A stretch of DNA of 64,000 bases from JBNKHH01 sp050290245 (GTDB lineage: Bacteria; Pseudomonadota; Alphaproteobacteria; Rhodobacterales; Rhodobacteraceae). Shown piece after piece: positions 25,106-33,253 of the stretch. Location of the stretch: contig JBNKHH010000059.1 of the NCBI GenBank assembly GCA_050290245.1, forward strand, positions 71,605 through 135,604, read 5' to 3'. The first letter of the stretch is position 1; the number at the start of each line of letters is the position of its first letter. Below the pieces are notes generated by a model that saw nothing but the letters and a program-made list of their open reading frames with translations, did not search any database and was not told the origin of the DNA. The position numbers were made by a program, and so were the translations under genes.

Positions 25106-25147
25106 CGGCGGATCGGACAGTGGCAGCAGTCCGATCCGTCGTTTTCA
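24930..25147 (+). ncRNA. Candidate UpsM-like sRNA from the mraZ leader
   Basis: In Rhodobacter sphaeroides the abundant sRNA UpsM, about 200 nt long, comes from the 5' untranslated region of mraZ and ends at an intrinsic terminator before the gene. Here a strong terminator lies at the same place (25106-25145), preceded by a GC-rich stretch without a gene. The 5' end given is only an estimate based on the length of UpsM; no promoter was recognised with confidence and the sequence itself was not compared. Confidence 0.45.
25106..25145 (+). terminator. Terminator/attenuator in the mraZ leader
   Basis: CGGATCGGAC (25109-25118) pairs perfectly with GTCCGATCCG (25129-25138); three more pairs, one of them G-T, extend the base. 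TTTT follows. It ends 37 bases before the mraZ start, so it must be read through for dcw expression unless another promoter exists. Confidence 0.8.
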
Positions 25148-25181
25148 TATTCGGGGGTAGCGAAAAAGGGGCCGCGGGACA

Positions 25182-25685
25182 GTGGTTCGGAGGTTTAGAG
25201 GCGAAGGCCATCACAAGGTTGATGGAAAGGGCAGGGTGTCTATCCCGGCCCATTTTCGCCGAGTGCTCGAAGCGAGCGACCCGAACTGGTCCGAAGGCAA
25301 AGCGCCAGAGTTCGTCATCGTCTATGGCGACCACCGCCGCGAATTTCTCGAATGCTTTACGATCGACGCTGCCAACGAGGTGGACGCCAAGATCGACGCG
25401 CTGCCGCGTGGCTCCACCAAGCGGCGGCTTCTTGAAACATTATTCAACGGCCAGTCCATGCTGACCAGTGTGGACGACACGGGCCGGATCGTTCTCCCCG
25501 CCAAGCTGCGGCAAAAGATCGGTATCGAGGGCGAGGCTTATTTCATCGCCACCGGCGATACATTTCAGGTTTGGAACCCTCAGACCTACGAAGATGTCCA
25601 ATCCGTCAAAACGGCCGCGTTGCTTGACGAGATGCCGGACGACTTCGATGTTCTTTCCTTGCTGGACGACGGGGAGGAGGGCTGA
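25182..25685 (+). CDS. mraZ: Transcriptional regulator MraZ
   Basis: A 167-residue MraZ with two SpoVT-AbrB-like repeats: RRFRGEGHHKVDGKGRVSIPAHFR (positions about 3-26) and MLTSVDDTGRIVLPAKLRQKIG (about 93-114). Each carries the DxxGR signature. MraZ represses the division/cell-wall cluster from its own promoter. The start codon is GTG at 25182. The gene opens the cluster and is four bases from rsmH. Confidence 0.93.
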   Translation: MVRRFRGEGHHKVDGKGRVSIPAHFRRVLEASDPNWSEGKAPEFVIVYGDHRREFLECFTIDAANEVDAKIDALPRGSTKRRLLETLFNGQSMLTSVDDTGRIVLPAKLRQKIGIEGEAYFIATGDTFQVWNPQTYEDVQSVKTAALLDEMPDDFDVLSLLDDGEEG

Positions 25686-25688
25686 CGA

Positions 25689-26681
25689 ATGGCCGCTGCT
25701 GCCCGCGCCTCGACGGACACTCCTCATATCCCGGTCCTTCTGGACGCCATCATCGAGGCCTGCGCGCCGATCGAGGGGCGCTGGCTGGACGGCACTTTCG
25801 GCGCCGGGGGCTATGCCCGTGGACTGTTGGCGGCAGGAGCCGCACATGTGACGGGCGTGGACCGAGATCCGATGGTATTCGAAATGGCGCAGGATTGGGC
25901 CTCCGCCTACGGCGACCGCCTGACGCTTGTCGAAGGCACGTTCTCCGAGCTTGATTCCTACGTCGACGCGCCTTTGGACGGTGTCGTTCTGGACCTTGGT
26001 GTTTCGTCCATGCAGCTCGACCAGGCAGAGCGTGGCTTTTCTTTCATGGCCGACGGCCCGCTCGACATGCGCATGAGCCAACAGGGGCCGAGCGCAGCTG
26101 ATCTGGTTGCCGAGGCATCCGAGGCCGGGTTGGCCGACATCCTATATCACTATGGCGAAGAGCGGGCGGCACGGTCCATCGCACGGGCCATCGTGAAAGC
26201 GCGGCAGGACGCTCCAATCGAGACAACCGGTGCCCTCGTGCGGATTGTCGAAGCCGTCCTGCCGCGACCGAAACCGGGCCAGAGCCATCCTGCCACGCGT
26301 ACCTTCCAGGCGCTTCGCATCGCCGTGAACGACGAGTTCGGTCAGCTTGTCGAGGGGCTCGAGGCAGCCGAGCGGGTGTTGAAGGACGGTGGCTGGCTTG
26401 CAGTAGTGAGCTTTCACTCATTGGAAGACCGCGTGGTAAAGCGGTTCTTTCAGGCGCGATCCGGCAAGGCGAACACCGTCAGCAGATACCAACCGGAAAC
26501 CGAGGCCGAAGCACCCCGTTTCGAGGCGCGCAATAAGGCCATTCCGCCCAGCGAAGACGAAATCGCACGCAACCCACGGTCAAGGTCGGCAAAGTTGAGG
26601 GTCGGTCGCAGAACCGCGGCACCGGCAGGCGACGTCGATCGCGCAAAACTGGGTCTGCCAAAACTGGTGAGGGTAGCGTGA
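25689..26681 (+). CDS. rsmH: 16S rRNA m4C1402 methyltransferase RsmH
   Basis: A 330-residue SAM-dependent methyltransferase that N4-methylates C1402 of 16S rRNA. HIPVLLDAIIEAC at the N-terminus, the motif I loop GTFGAGGYARGLL, LDLGVSSMQLDQAERGFSF and the C-terminal VVSFHSLEDRVVKRFF and NPRSRSAKLR are all typical. It overlaps ftsL by four bases (ATGA-type). Confidence 0.95.
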   Translation: MAAAARASTDTPHIPVLLDAIIEACAPIEGRWLDGTFGAGGYARGLLAAGAAHVTGVDRDPMVFEMAQDWASAYGDRLTLVEGTFSELDSYVDAPLDGVVLDLGVSSMQLDQAERGFSFMADGPLDMRMSQQGPSAADLVAEASEAGLADILYHYGEERAARSIARAIVKARQDAPIETTGALVRIVEAVLPRPKPGQSHPATRTFQALRIAVNDEFGQLVEGLEAAERVLKDGGWLAVVSFHSLEDRVVKRFFQARSGKANTVSRYQPETEAEAPRFEARNKAIPPSEDEIARNPRSRSAKLRVGRRTAAPAGDVDRAKLGLPKLVRVA

Positions 26682-27004
26682 AGTCGGTGTTTTATATCGT
26701 GACGGCCATGGCCGTGATGGCGCTTGCCGTCTGGGCCTATCGTCAGAACTATGAAACCCAGGCGCGGCTGCGCGACGTCAGAGAGTTGCGGGCCGAGATC
26801 GCGGACTTGCGCGAACGAACCAGCGTTCTGCGCGCGGAATGGGCCTATTTGAACCGACCCGAACGTCTGGCGGACCTTGCCGACATGAATTTCGATCGAC
26901 TCGGATTGCTGCCTTTGCGCCCGGAGCACTTCGGTCGCATCGACCAGATTTCCTATCCGATCGAGAACGTCCAGGATGTGATGCAGCGCGAGGGGCGGGA
27001 ATGA
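26678..27004 (+). CDS. ftsL: Cell division protein FtsL
   Basis: A 108-residue bitopic protein. A single hydrophobic segment (residues about 3-18) is followed by a heptad-like coiled coil (about residues 25-60, RLRDVRELRAEIADLRERTSVL) and the FtsL-type RPERLADLADM. It would sit in the inner membrane and pair with FtsB in the divisome. The identity rests on size, topology and position between rsmH and ftsI. It overlaps both neighbours by four bases. Confidence 0.85.
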   Translation: MKSVFYIVTAMAVMALAVWAYRQNYETQARLRDVRELRAEIADLRERTSVLRAEWAYLNRPERLADLADMNFDRLGLLPLRPEHFGRIDQISYPIENVQDVMQREGRE

Positions 27005-28782
27005 CACGAACGCCACTTCGTCCTCTTGCCCGTATCCTGGCCGCGCGGCGAGCAGGCGAAAATCCGGATACCATCGAGCGCGAAAACCTTGCTGCACGAC
27101 ACGATGCGGATCGTGATGCGCTCCGTCAAAGGGCCGAAGGGCGTCTTTTGGTGCTGGGAATCGTGTTCCTCTGCGCGTTCGTCATGGTTGGGCTGAAGAT
27201 GTCCTTTCTGGCCGCTTCTGAGCCTGCTGAACCGCGCGCTGCGGCCAGCGGTGCCCAAATTGTGGCTGCACGGGCGGATATCACCGATCGGAATGGCCGC
27301 ATCCTTGCCACCAACCTGACGACGCATTCTCTATATGCCCAACCGAGGCAAATGATCGATCCGTTGCGTTCAGCGCAGGAACTGGCAAAGATTTTTCCTG
27401 ACCTGAACGCTGAGACGTTGCATCGCCAATTCACGGGCAATCGCAAGTTCATCTGGATCAAGCGTCGGATCAGTCCCGAGCAGCAACAGGCGGTGTTTGA
27501 CATCGGCGATCCGGGTCTCCTGTTCGGTCCCCGCGAGATGCGTCTGTACCCGAATGGTCGACTGGCGGCTCATGTTCTGGGTGGGGCGGGGTTCGGGCGC
27601 GAAGGTGTTTCCTCGGCCGAGGTCATCGGCGTGGCCGGCATCGAGAAAGCGCTGGACGAAGAGCTTCGTGATCCCGGTCGCGGAGACGTTCCTTTGACGT
27701 TGTCGCTGGACCTGACGATTCAAGCCGCCGTCGAGCGCGTTCTTGAAGGCGGCATGCAGTTGATGAACGCCAAGGGTGCGGCTGCGGTCCTCATGGATAT
27801 ACACACAGGTGAAATCATTTCGCTTGCAAGCCTCCCGGACTTTGACCCCAACGACCGTCCGCGCCCTCTGACCGAAGGCGACCCCGGTGACAGCCCGCTG
27901 TTCAATCGCGCGGTGCAAGGTGTCTATGAGCTTGGTTCAACCTTCAAGATCTTCACCGCCGCGCAGGGTGTGGATGAGCGTCTTGTCAGCCGCTCGACCT
28001 GGATTGACATCACCGGTCCCCTGACATGGGGCAAGCACAAAATTCGCGATTACTACGACCACGGCAAGGCGTTGACGGTCGAAGACGTGATCGTGGAGTC
28101 ATCAAACATCGGCACCGCACGCATCGCCCTCATGATCGGCCCCGAACGTCAAAGAGATTTCCTCGACAGCCTAGGTCTCCTCTCGACGACGCCCGTGGAA
28201 CTGGTCGAGGCCTCGTCGGCCAGGCCACTTCTTCCCAAGAACTGGTCCGAGATTCAGACGATGACCATTTCTTACGGTCACGGAATGTCGGCCTCCCCTC
28301 TGCACCTCGCGACGGCCTATGCCTCACTGCTGAATGGCGGCCTGCAGGTTACACCGACTTTGCTCAAAAAAGACCGCTACGAGCCGGGTCCCCGTGTCGT
28401 CAGCGAAAACACCTCCAAGCAAATGCGGGAGTTTCTGCGAGCCGTGGTCGAACGCGGGACGGCGACTCTTGCTGAGGTGCCGGGGTATCGCGTCGGCGGA
28501 AAGACCGGAACGGCAGACAAACCCAAGCCGCGCGGCGGATATTATGATGACAAGGTCATAGCGACATTCGCAAGCGTCTTTCCGGCTGATGATCCTGCCT
28601 ATGTTCTGGTCGTGACGCTGGACGAACCCGTTGAAACCAGCGGAAGCAAACCGCGCCGCACCGCGGGCTGGACCGCCGTGCCGGTTTCGGCTGAGGTGAT
28701 CCGGCGGGTCGCACCTCTTTTGGGGCTTGCACCGGATGTTGTACCTTCCGACGCCGAACGTGTAACACTGGTGAACAACTGA
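27001..28782 (+). CDS. ftsI: Peptidoglycan transpeptidase FtsI (PBP3)
   Basis: A 593-residue class B penicillin-binding protein for septal cross-linking. It has a cytoplasmic basic N-terminus, one membrane helix (about residues 48-68), a dimerisation domain, and the transpeptidase domain with S313-T-F-K (GSTFKIF), S367-x-N369 and K501-T-G. The ATG at 27001 overlaps the ftsL stop; longer frames upstream belong to another frame of ftsL. The cytoplasmic tail of about 45 residues is longer than in E. coli. Confidence 0.95.
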   Translation: MTRTPLRPLARILAARRAGENPDTIERENLAARHDADRDALRQRAEGRLLVLGIVFLCAFVMVGLKMSFLAASEPAEPRAAASGAQIVAARADITDRNGRILATNLTTHSLYAQPRQMIDPLRSAQELAKIFPDLNAETLHRQFTGNRKFIWIKRRISPEQQQAVFDIGDPGLLFGPREMRLYPNGRLAAHVLGGAGFGREGVSSAEVIGVAGIEKALDEELRDPGRGDVPLTLSLDLTIQAAVERVLEGGMQLMNAKGAAAVLMDIHTGEIISLASLPDFDPNDRPRPLTEGDPGDSPLFNRAVQGVYELGSTFKIFTAAQGVDERLVSRSTWIDITGPLTWGKHKIRDYYDHGKALTVEDVIVESSNIGTARIALMIGPERQRDFLDSLGLLSTTPVELVEASSARPLLPKNWSEIQTMTISYGHGMSASPLHLATAYASLLNGGLQVTPTLLKKDRYEPGPRVVSENTSKQMREFLRAVVERGTATLAEVPGYRVGGKTGTADKPKPRGGYYDDKVIATFASVFPADDPAYVLVVTLDEPVETSGSKPRRTAGWTAVPVSAEVIRRVAPLLGLAPDVVPSDAERVTLVNN

Positions 28783-28799
28783 TCCTAAGGCGGCAGGCA

Positions 28800-30302
28800 A
28801 TGCACACCCGGGCGAAGACAAAATCTCTTGCCGAACTCGGGCTCGCGGCAAAGAACAGCGCAAATGTGCGTGTCACGGGACTGTCAGTCGACAGCCGCAA
28901 CGTCAAACCGGGGCACTTGTTCGCAGCCTTACCCGGCACCAAGGTGCACGGCGGGGAATTCATTCAATACGCAATCCGCATGCAGGCGGGGGCCATCCTG
29001 ACCGACCCGGCGGGGGCGTCCCTTGCGAAAGACGTCCTTGAAGATAGCGACGTACCCGTCCTTGTGGTCGAGGATCCGCGCGAGACGCTGTCATTTGCAG
29101 CTGCTCTTTGGTTTGAGGCCCAGCCCGAAGTGCAGATCGCGGTAACCGGCACGAATGGCAAGACTTCGGTGGCGTCATTCACTCGGCAGCTTTGGGTCGA
29201 GATGGGCGCCGAAGCCGTCAACATCGGTACAACGGGTGTCGAAGGCAGCTTCACGATGCCGCTGAATCACACGACGCCCGAACCGATCACGCTACACAGT
29301 GCGTTGGCGCGCATCGCGGATGCCGGAATCACCCATGCGGCTATGGAGGCATCCTCCCACGGATTGCAGCAGCGGCGCATTGACGGCGTGCGTTTGCGCG
29401 CGGGGGGCTTTACCAACCTCAGCCAGGATCACCTGGATTACCACGCGGATTTCGAGGACTATTTCCAAGCCAAGGCAGGTTTGTTTGACCGGGTCCTGCC
29501 CGAAGACGGTGCGGCTGTCATCAACATCGACGATGATTGGGGGCCTCGCATGGCAGCGGTGGCCGATGCACGGGGCCTTGATGTCTTGACCGTTGGACGC
29601 GACAGGCGGGCTGCACTTCAGATACTTGGCCAAAGGTTCGATGCAACTGGCCAGGAGTTACGCTTTGAATGGGGCGGGCGCATCCGACAGGTGCGCATGG
29701 GCCTGATAGGCGGCTTTCAGGCCGAGAACGCCTTGGTGGCAGCCGGGCTTTGCATCGTTACGGGCTCTGACCCGGATGAAACCTTCGATACGATGCACAC
29801 GCTTCAGACAGTGCGTGGGCGTATGCAATTCGCAGCCCGCCGCGAAAATGGTGCGACCGTCTTTGTTGATTATGCCCACACGCCGGATGCCTTGGCTACG
29901 GCACTGAAGGCCGTCCGGCCCCATGTCCTTGGTCGGTTGGTTGTGGTCTTCGGCGCGGGGGGCGACCGCGACACCGGCAAGCGACCCTTGATGGGGCGTG
30001 CCGCAGCGGACAATGCGGACATGGTTTTCGTGACAGATGACAATCCAAGGTCCGAGGACCCGGACCTCATCCGCGCTCAGGTTTTGGCCGGGGCCAGAAA
30101 AGGAGCTGCCGATGTGACCGAGGTAGGCGATCGAGCCGAGGCGATATTGCGTGCCGTTGATGCGTTGTCGCCGGGCGACACGCTGTTGATCGCCGGCAAA
30201 GGGCACGAGTCCGGGCAAATTGTCGGGGACGCTGTTCTTCCATTTGACGATGTAGAACAGGCCAGTGTCGCTGTCGCGGCATTGGACGGGAAAGGGCTAT
30301 GA
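28800..30302 (+). CDS. murE: UDP-MurNAc-tripeptide synthetase MurE (meso-diaminopimelate type)
   Basis: A 500-residue Mur ligase that adds the third stem residue. The ATP loop is GTNGKTS (about residues 117-123), with the central DYAHTPDAL and the C-terminal DNPRSEDP. DNPR is the motif that selects meso-diaminopimelate over lysine. N-terminal VDSRNVKPGHLFAALPG binds UDP-MurNAc. GGCGGCAGG lies before the start. It overlaps murF by four bases. Confidence 0.95.
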   Translation: MHTRAKTKSLAELGLAAKNSANVRVTGLSVDSRNVKPGHLFAALPGTKVHGGEFIQYAIRMQAGAILTDPAGASLAKDVLEDSDVPVLVVEDPRETLSFAAALWFEAQPEVQIAVTGTNGKTSVASFTRQLWVEMGAEAVNIGTTGVEGSFTMPLNHTTPEPITLHSALARIADAGITHAAMEASSHGLQQRRIDGVRLRAGGFTNLSQDHLDYHADFEDYFQAKAGLFDRVLPEDGAAVINIDDDWGPRMAAVADARGLDVLTVGRDRRAALQILGQRFDATGQELRFEWGGRIRQVRMGLIGGFQAENALVAAGLCIVTGSDPDETFDTMHTLQTVRGRMQFAARRENGATVFVDYAHTPDALATALKAVRPHVLGRLVVVFGAGGDRDTGKRPLMGRAAADNADMVFVTDDNPRSEDPDLIRAQVLAGARKGAADVTEVGDRAEAILRAVDALSPGDTLLIAGKGHESGQIVGDAVLPFDDVEQASVAVAALDGKGL

Positions 30303-31750
30303 CCGTTCTGTGGACATCCGAGGACGCCTGCCTTGCAGTTGGGGGGCAGCTTGCAGGTCCGTCCTGGGAGGCGACCGGCGTTTCCATAGATACGCGCACG
30401 CTCCGACCGGGCGATCTCTTCGTTGCGTTGAAGGATGTTCGCGACGGCCACGAATTCGTGGCCTCTGCCCTTGAGAAGGGCGCCGCTGCGGCCCTGGTCA
30501 GCCGGCACCCTGTTGGTGTTCCCGGGGATGCCCCTTTGTTGTTGGTCGACGATGTCTTGTCGGCCTTGGAGCGATTAGGAGCAGCCGCTCGGGCGCGGAC
30601 AAAGGCACAGGTCGTTGCGATCACCGGGTCGGTGGGGAAAACATCGACGAAAGAAATGTTGCGTGATGTGTTGGCGTCGCAGGGAAAAACCCATGCGGCA
30701 GAGGCCAGCTATAATAATCACTGGGGTGTTCCGCTGACGCTGGCCCGGATGCCTGTGGACACCGAATTTGCCGTGATCGAAATCGGTATGAACCATCCCG
30801 GCGAGATCGAGCCGCTTTCCCGTTTGACCCGTCCCCATGTCGCGGTGGTCACAACGGTAGCCCCGGCTCACCTCGAAGCCTTTGGCAGCATCGAAGAGAT
30901 CGCGACGGAGAAGTCGGCGATTTTCCGAGGACTGGAAAAAGGTGGCACTGCGGTTTTCAACTCCGATGTCGAGACCGCACCCATCTTGAATGCCGAAGCC
31001 AAAAAGTATGCTGATCGTCGGATCGGTTTCGGCGAAGCAGCGGATGCCGCCGTACGCGCCAAGGGGATCACCCTGACCGGATCGGCAAGTGTCGTCGAGT
31101 GCCAGTTCGCCGGCGAGAATCTGTTATTCAAAGTCGGCGCCCCCGGCCGCCATTTCGCAATGAATGCTTTGGCTGTCTGCGCGGTCGTCGAGGTACTAGG
31201 TGCAGACATGGATTTGGCGCTCTGCGATATCGGGCAGTGGCACGCGCCATTGGGGCGCGGGAAGCGTGAGACAATTGTCCTGGACCCGGTCGAAGACCAA
31301 TCCATCGAATTGATCGATGACGCGTTCAACGCAAATCCCGCGTCGATGATTGCCGCTTTTGAAGTACTTGCCGCGATCGCGCCGACAGAAGGGCAGGGGC
31401 GTATTGCAAAAGGGCGCCGGATCGCCGTACTGGGCGATATGCTTGAACTTGGGCCCGACGAAATGGCGATGCACGCCAGCCTCGCAGAGCACCCGGCCTT
31501 TGGGTGTATCGACCAGGTCGATTGCGTGGGGCCGCGCATGCGGGCGCTTTATGACGTCCTCCCGCCCGGGAAACGCGGGGTGTGGGCAGAAACGGCAGAC
31601 CAACTTGCTGCCAAGGCCCATAAACTGATTGATGCAGGTGACGTCGTTCTGGTCAAAGGCTCCAAGGGCTCGAAGGTCAGCCTGGTGGTAGATGCCTTGA
31701 GGCGACTGTCGCGCGCCATCGATCCGGACGAAATAAAAGGAATTGCATAG
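30299..31750 (+). CDS. murF: UDP-MurNAc-tripeptide:D-Ala-D-Ala ligase MurF
   Basis: A 483-residue Mur ligase that adds D-Ala-D-Ala to the stem. N-terminal VSIDTRTLRPGDLFVALKD, the ATP loop GSVGKTSTKEM (about residues 111-121), YNNHWGVPLTLAR, and IDDAFNANPASM near residue 345 are all typical of MurF. The stop is adjacent to the mraY start, so translation is coupled. Confidence 0.95.
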   Translation: MTVLWTSEDACLAVGGQLAGPSWEATGVSIDTRTLRPGDLFVALKDVRDGHEFVASALEKGAAAALVSRHPVGVPGDAPLLLVDDVLSALERLGAAARARTKAQVVAITGSVGKTSTKEMLRDVLASQGKTHAAEASYNNHWGVPLTLARMPVDTEFAVIEIGMNHPGEIEPLSRLTRPHVAVVTTVAPAHLEAFGSIEEIATEKSAIFRGLEKGGTAVFNSDVETAPILNAEAKKYADRRIGFGEAADAAVRAKGITLTGSASVVECQFAGENLLFKVGAPGRHFAMNALAVCAVVEVLGADMDLALCDIGQWHAPLGRGKRETIVLDPVEDQSIELIDDAFNANPASMIAAFEVLAAIAPTEGQGRIAKGRRIAVLGDMLELGPDEMAMHASLAEHPAFGCIDQVDCVGPRMRALYDVLPPGKRGVWAETADQLAAKAHKLIDAGDVVLVKGSKGSKVSLVVDALRRLSRAIDPDEIKGIA

Positions 31751-32833
31751 ATGCTCTATTGGTTGACCGTTTTTTCCGATGGCGGCGATTTCTTCAATCT
31801 CTTCAGGTACATCACCTTTCGGGCCGGAGGCGCTTTTTTCACCGCGCTGGTCTTTGGTTTCATTTTCGGACGCCCGCTGATCAATCTTTTGCGGCAAAAG
31901 CAGAAGCATGGGCAGCCCATTCGCGAGGATGGTCCGGAAAGCCATATCGAAGGAAAGGCCGGAACGCCGACCATGGGTGGTGTGTTGATCCTGGGTGCCC
32001 TGATGACCTCTACATTGTTGTGGGCGCGCCTTGATATCGGGTACGTTTGGCTGGTGCTGTTCGTGACCTTGTCGTTCGGGCTTGTCGGATTTTCCGACGA
32101 CTATCAGAAAGTCACGCGCAACAGTCACGCCGGAGTTTCCGGCAGAGTGCGGCTGGCCATAGGCTTCGCCATCGCTGCCATCGCGGGCTTATTTGCCGCC
32201 TGGCTTCATCCGGTCGACCTTCAGAACCACCTGGCCATTCCAGTTGTCAGCGTTTTGGTCGATCTGGGCGTCCTGTTCTTGCCATTCGCCATGCTTGTGA
32301 TTGTCGGCTCCGCCAATGCCGTGAACCTGACTGACGGACTGGACGGACTGGCGATCATGCCGGTGATGATTGCCGCCGGATCGCTCGGTATCATCGCCTA
32401 TGCCGTAGGGCGCACCGACTTCACCGAGTACCTCGGGATAAATTATGTTCCGGGGACTGGCGAAATTCTTGTCTTCACCGCCGGTCTCATCGGCGGCGGC
32501 TTGGGCTTTTTGTGGTACAACGCGCCTCCGGCTGCCGTGTTCATGGGCGACACCGGATCGCTGGCACTGGGTGGGGCCTTGGGTGCCATTGCCGTCGCGA
32601 CAAAGCACGAGATCGTTCTCAGCATCATCGGTGGTTTGTTCGTCGTCGAGGCGCTCTCGGTCATCATCCAGGTCGCATATTACAAGCGGACTGGAAAGCG
32701 GGTCTTCCTAATGGCGCCCATACATCATCATTTCGAGAAGAAAGGCTGGGCCGAGCCTCAGATCGTAATCCGCTTCTGGATCATCTCTCTGATCCTTGCC
32801 CTGATCGGCCTTGCGACGTTGAAAGTGAGGTAA
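31751..32833 (+). CDS. mraY: Phospho-MurNAc-pentapeptide translocase MraY
   Basis: A 360-residue integral membrane enzyme with about ten helices that makes lipid I. FSDDYQKVTRN carries the conserved double Asp, NAVNLTDGLDGLA the third acidic motif, and MAPIHHHFEKKGWAEP the HHH motif. The length is normal. It lies immediately after murF and six bases before the small membrane protein. Confidence 0.96.
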   Translation: MLYWLTVFSDGGDFFNLFRYITFRAGGAFFTALVFGFIFGRPLINLLRQKQKHGQPIREDGPESHIEGKAGTPTMGGVLILGALMTSTLLWARLDIGYVWLVLFVTLSFGLVGFSDDYQKVTRNSHAGVSGRVRLAIGFAIAAIAGLFAAWLHPVDLQNHLAIPVVSVLVDLGVLFLPFAMLVIVGSANAVNLTDGLDGLAIMPVMIAAGSLGIIAYAVGRTDFTEYLGINYVPGTGEILVFTAGLIGGGLGFLWYNAPPAAVFMGDTGSLALGGALGAIAVATKHEIVLSIIGGLFVVEALSVIIQVAYYKRTGKRVFLMAPIHHHFEKKGWAEPQIVIRFWIISLILALIGLATLKVR

Positions 32834-32838
32834 CCTCA

Positions 32839-33237
32839 ATGGCATTCGCACTGCGCTGGCTGTTTGCATTCATCCTTCTGGCGGCAACATACAATCCGAC
32901 CCAACTCAGCTATATTCGATGGGCTTCCAAAAATTGGGGCGAGCAGCTTCCGCTTATCGTGTTCCTGGGGCTGGTGCTATTGGTTGCCTACGTCCTTTTC
33001 TTTACCGCCGTTCTGCGCGGAATAGGCTCGCGAGGAGTTATTTTGATCCTGGCCGTGATCGCGGCCCTGATCTGGGTGCTGTATGATTTTGGCTGGCTCA
33101 GCCTTGAGAACCCGACGGCGAACACCTGGATTGCGCTTCTGGCCCTTTCCATCGTCTTTGCCATCGGCATGTACTGGGGCATCATGTGGCGCCGGTTGTC
33201 CGGCCAGCTTGAGGTCGACGAGGACGAAACCCTATGA
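32839..33237 (+). CDS. Small membrane protein between mraY and murD
   Basis: A 132-residue protein with four hydrophobic helices (about residues 3-17, 36-59, 66-83, 92-113) and an acidic C-terminus (VDEDETL). YNPTQLSYIRW near residue 18 is a distinctive polar stretch. It resembles the DUF6524-type proteins of Rhodobacteraceae; I am not certain of the family number. Its place inside the cell-wall operon suggests an envelope role. The ATG at 32839 lies six bases after the mraY stop. Confidence 0.72.
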   Translation: MAFALRWLFAFILLAATYNPTQLSYIRWASKNWGEQLPLIVFLGLVLLVAYVLFFTAVLRGIGSRGVILILAVIAALIWVLYDFGWLSLENPTANTWIALLALSIVFAIGMYWGIMWRRLSGQLEVDEDETL

Positions 33238-33253
33238 ACTTTGGCGTGCGCGC

